Below are positions 63,362 to 64,000 of a DNA stretch of 64,000 bases, one piece after another (the stretch's first letter is position 1; each line of letters opens with the position of its first letter). Made by a program: the position numbers and the translations under genes. A model generated the notes under the pieces. It worked only from the letters and a program-made list of their open reading frames with translations. It was not told the origin of the DNA and did no database searches. Source of the stretch: Jannaschia pagri (GTDB taxonomy: Bacteria > Pseudomonadota > Alphaproteobacteria > Rhodobacterales > Rhodobacteraceae); assembly GCF_019655435.1 (NCBI RefSeq), contig NZ_BPFH01000004.1, forward strand, positions 248,001-312,000, written 5' to 3'.

Positions 63362-64000
63362 TCACGCAGGCTCGGATAGATGTTGCGTGGTCGCAAAGAA
63401 CATGGCCTGGCTAACAGCAGCGCGCACCTGTTCCTCCACATAAGGCTTTGTGATGAGGAAGGCAGGCTCCGGCCGGTCACCGGTCAGCAGCCGTTCCGGG
63501 AAAGCCGTGATGAAGATGACCGGCCGGTCCCCCAAGGCCTGCAACAGCGCGTTGACCGCATCAATGCCCGAGGACCGATCCGCCAGTTGGATGTCCGCCA
63601 AAATGAGATCCGGCGCTTTCGCCTTACCCTTAGCGATCGCTTCATCACATGTGCGCGCAATGTCGACCACCGTGTGTCCCATGGTGCTCACGATGGACTT
63701 TAGGTCCATCGCGATGATGCCCTCGTCCTCGATGATCAGAACATCGCCCGTCACCATCTCGCCCATGTCGGCCAGGGCACGGGCGTGCAATTCGGTAACC
63801 TCATCATTGCTGAGGTTTGTGATGGCCGCGATTTCGTCGATGCTGAACCCCTCCACCGTATGCAGCAGCAGCACTTCGCGGGTGTTGGCGGTCAGATGCT
63901 GAAGGCGCCATTGTGCGCGCGCCTCCAAAAGGTCGGCGATCTCATCCTGGGTATCGATGGGGGCGCCAGCGCTGGCCCAGATGCCATGGAAGGTCCGGAA
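63362..64000 (-). CDS. phyR: PhyR-type general stress response regulator (N-terminus outside window)
   Basis: The frame is open to the window end, giving 212 residues. The visible part has the end of the sigma-factor-like domain, including a sigma4-type helix-turn-helix (GFSIDEIAAITNLSNDEVTELHARAL). A complete receiver domain follows: DVLIIEDEGIIAMDL, phospho-acceptor Asp in LILADIQLADRSSGI, Thr/Ser in VIFITAF and Lys in FLITKPY. When phosphorylated, PhyR binds the anti-sigma factor NepR and frees EcfG. nepR and ecfG would be expected just beyond the right edge. Confidence 0.92.
   Translation of the reverse strand, partial: FRTFHGIWASAGAPIDTQDEIADLLEARAQWRLQHLTANTREVLLLHTVEGFSIDEIAAITNLSNDEVTELHARALADMGEMVTGDVLIIEDEGIIAMDLKSIVSTMGHTVVDIARTCDEAIAKGKAKAPDLILADIQLADRSSGIDAVNALLQALGDRPVIFITAFPERLLTGDRPEPAFLITKPYVEEQVRAAVSQAMFFATTQHLSEPA

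Overview
The window is about 64 kb of GC-rich alphaproteobacterial chromosome. It looks like a member of the Rhodobacteraceae (marine Roseobacter group). The evidence is the xylose locus with a ROK regulator and a single-domain XylG, an ExoY-type sugar transferase, opgCGH glucan genes, a PhyR response regulator, and promoter sites of the EcfG form GGAAC-N16-(C/T)GTT. Genus-level assignment is not possible from sequence inspection. No phage, insertion sequence, CRISPR array or rRNA was seen. One tRNA-Ser(GGA) is present.

Layout. (1) 1-10.4 kb, sugar catabolism: the end of xylB, a ROK repressor, xylA, a secreted FG-GAP/ASPIC protein, the xylose ABC transporter (xylF-xylH-xylG), a Kelch protein, and an inositol-dehydrogenase-like oxidoreductase behind a perfect LacI-type operator. 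(2) 10.4-43 kb, a surface-polymer and natural-product island. It holds a pyruvyltransferase, a secreted glycoside hydrolase, a Wzy-like polymerase, a Wzc-like tyrosine kinase, glycosyltransferases, an Sfp-type phosphopantetheinyl transferase, two assembly-line genes (a 3163-residue NRPS-PKS and an 884-residue C-T-TE protein), a methyltransferase, a flippase, ExoY, two more glycosyltransferases, an acyltransferase and a 1608-residue RTX protein. (3) 43.4-49.1 kb: tRNA-Ser, a DUF302 protein, and a LysR regulator divergent from an operon of acyl-CoA dehydrogenase, ThDP enzyme and CoA-transferase. (4) 49.2-60.5 kb: a TTC38-like TPR protein, opgC-opgG-opgH, an esterase-rhodanese pair, an orphan cheD, an M20 amidohydrolase and a nickel/cobalt exporter pair. 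(5) 60.7-64 kb, general stress response: two small membrane proteins, a degenerate receiver, a Crp/Fnr regulator, Dps and PhyR (cut by the window end). Four EcfG-like promoters lie in this 2 kb.

The most notable system is the hybrid assembly line inside the polysaccharide locus. Its order, A-T-KS-AT-T-aminotransferase-C-A-T followed by C-(relic A)-T-TE, is that of iturin/mycosubtilin synthases, except that it starts from an adenylation domain that keeps the amino-acid-binding Asp. A malonyl extension followed directly by transamination would give a beta-amino (perhaps beta,gamma-diamino) acid joined to a residue predicted as glycine. The last protein has lost the core of its A domain but keeps a remnant of its C-terminal subdomain, and its thioesterase has Cys in place of the nucleophilic Ser. 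The dedicated phosphopantetheinyl transferase is adjacent, and Wzx/Wzy/Wzc/ExoY-type genes flank it on both sides.

All functional assignments come from motif recognition by eye. No database search was run, and substrate predictions are inference.
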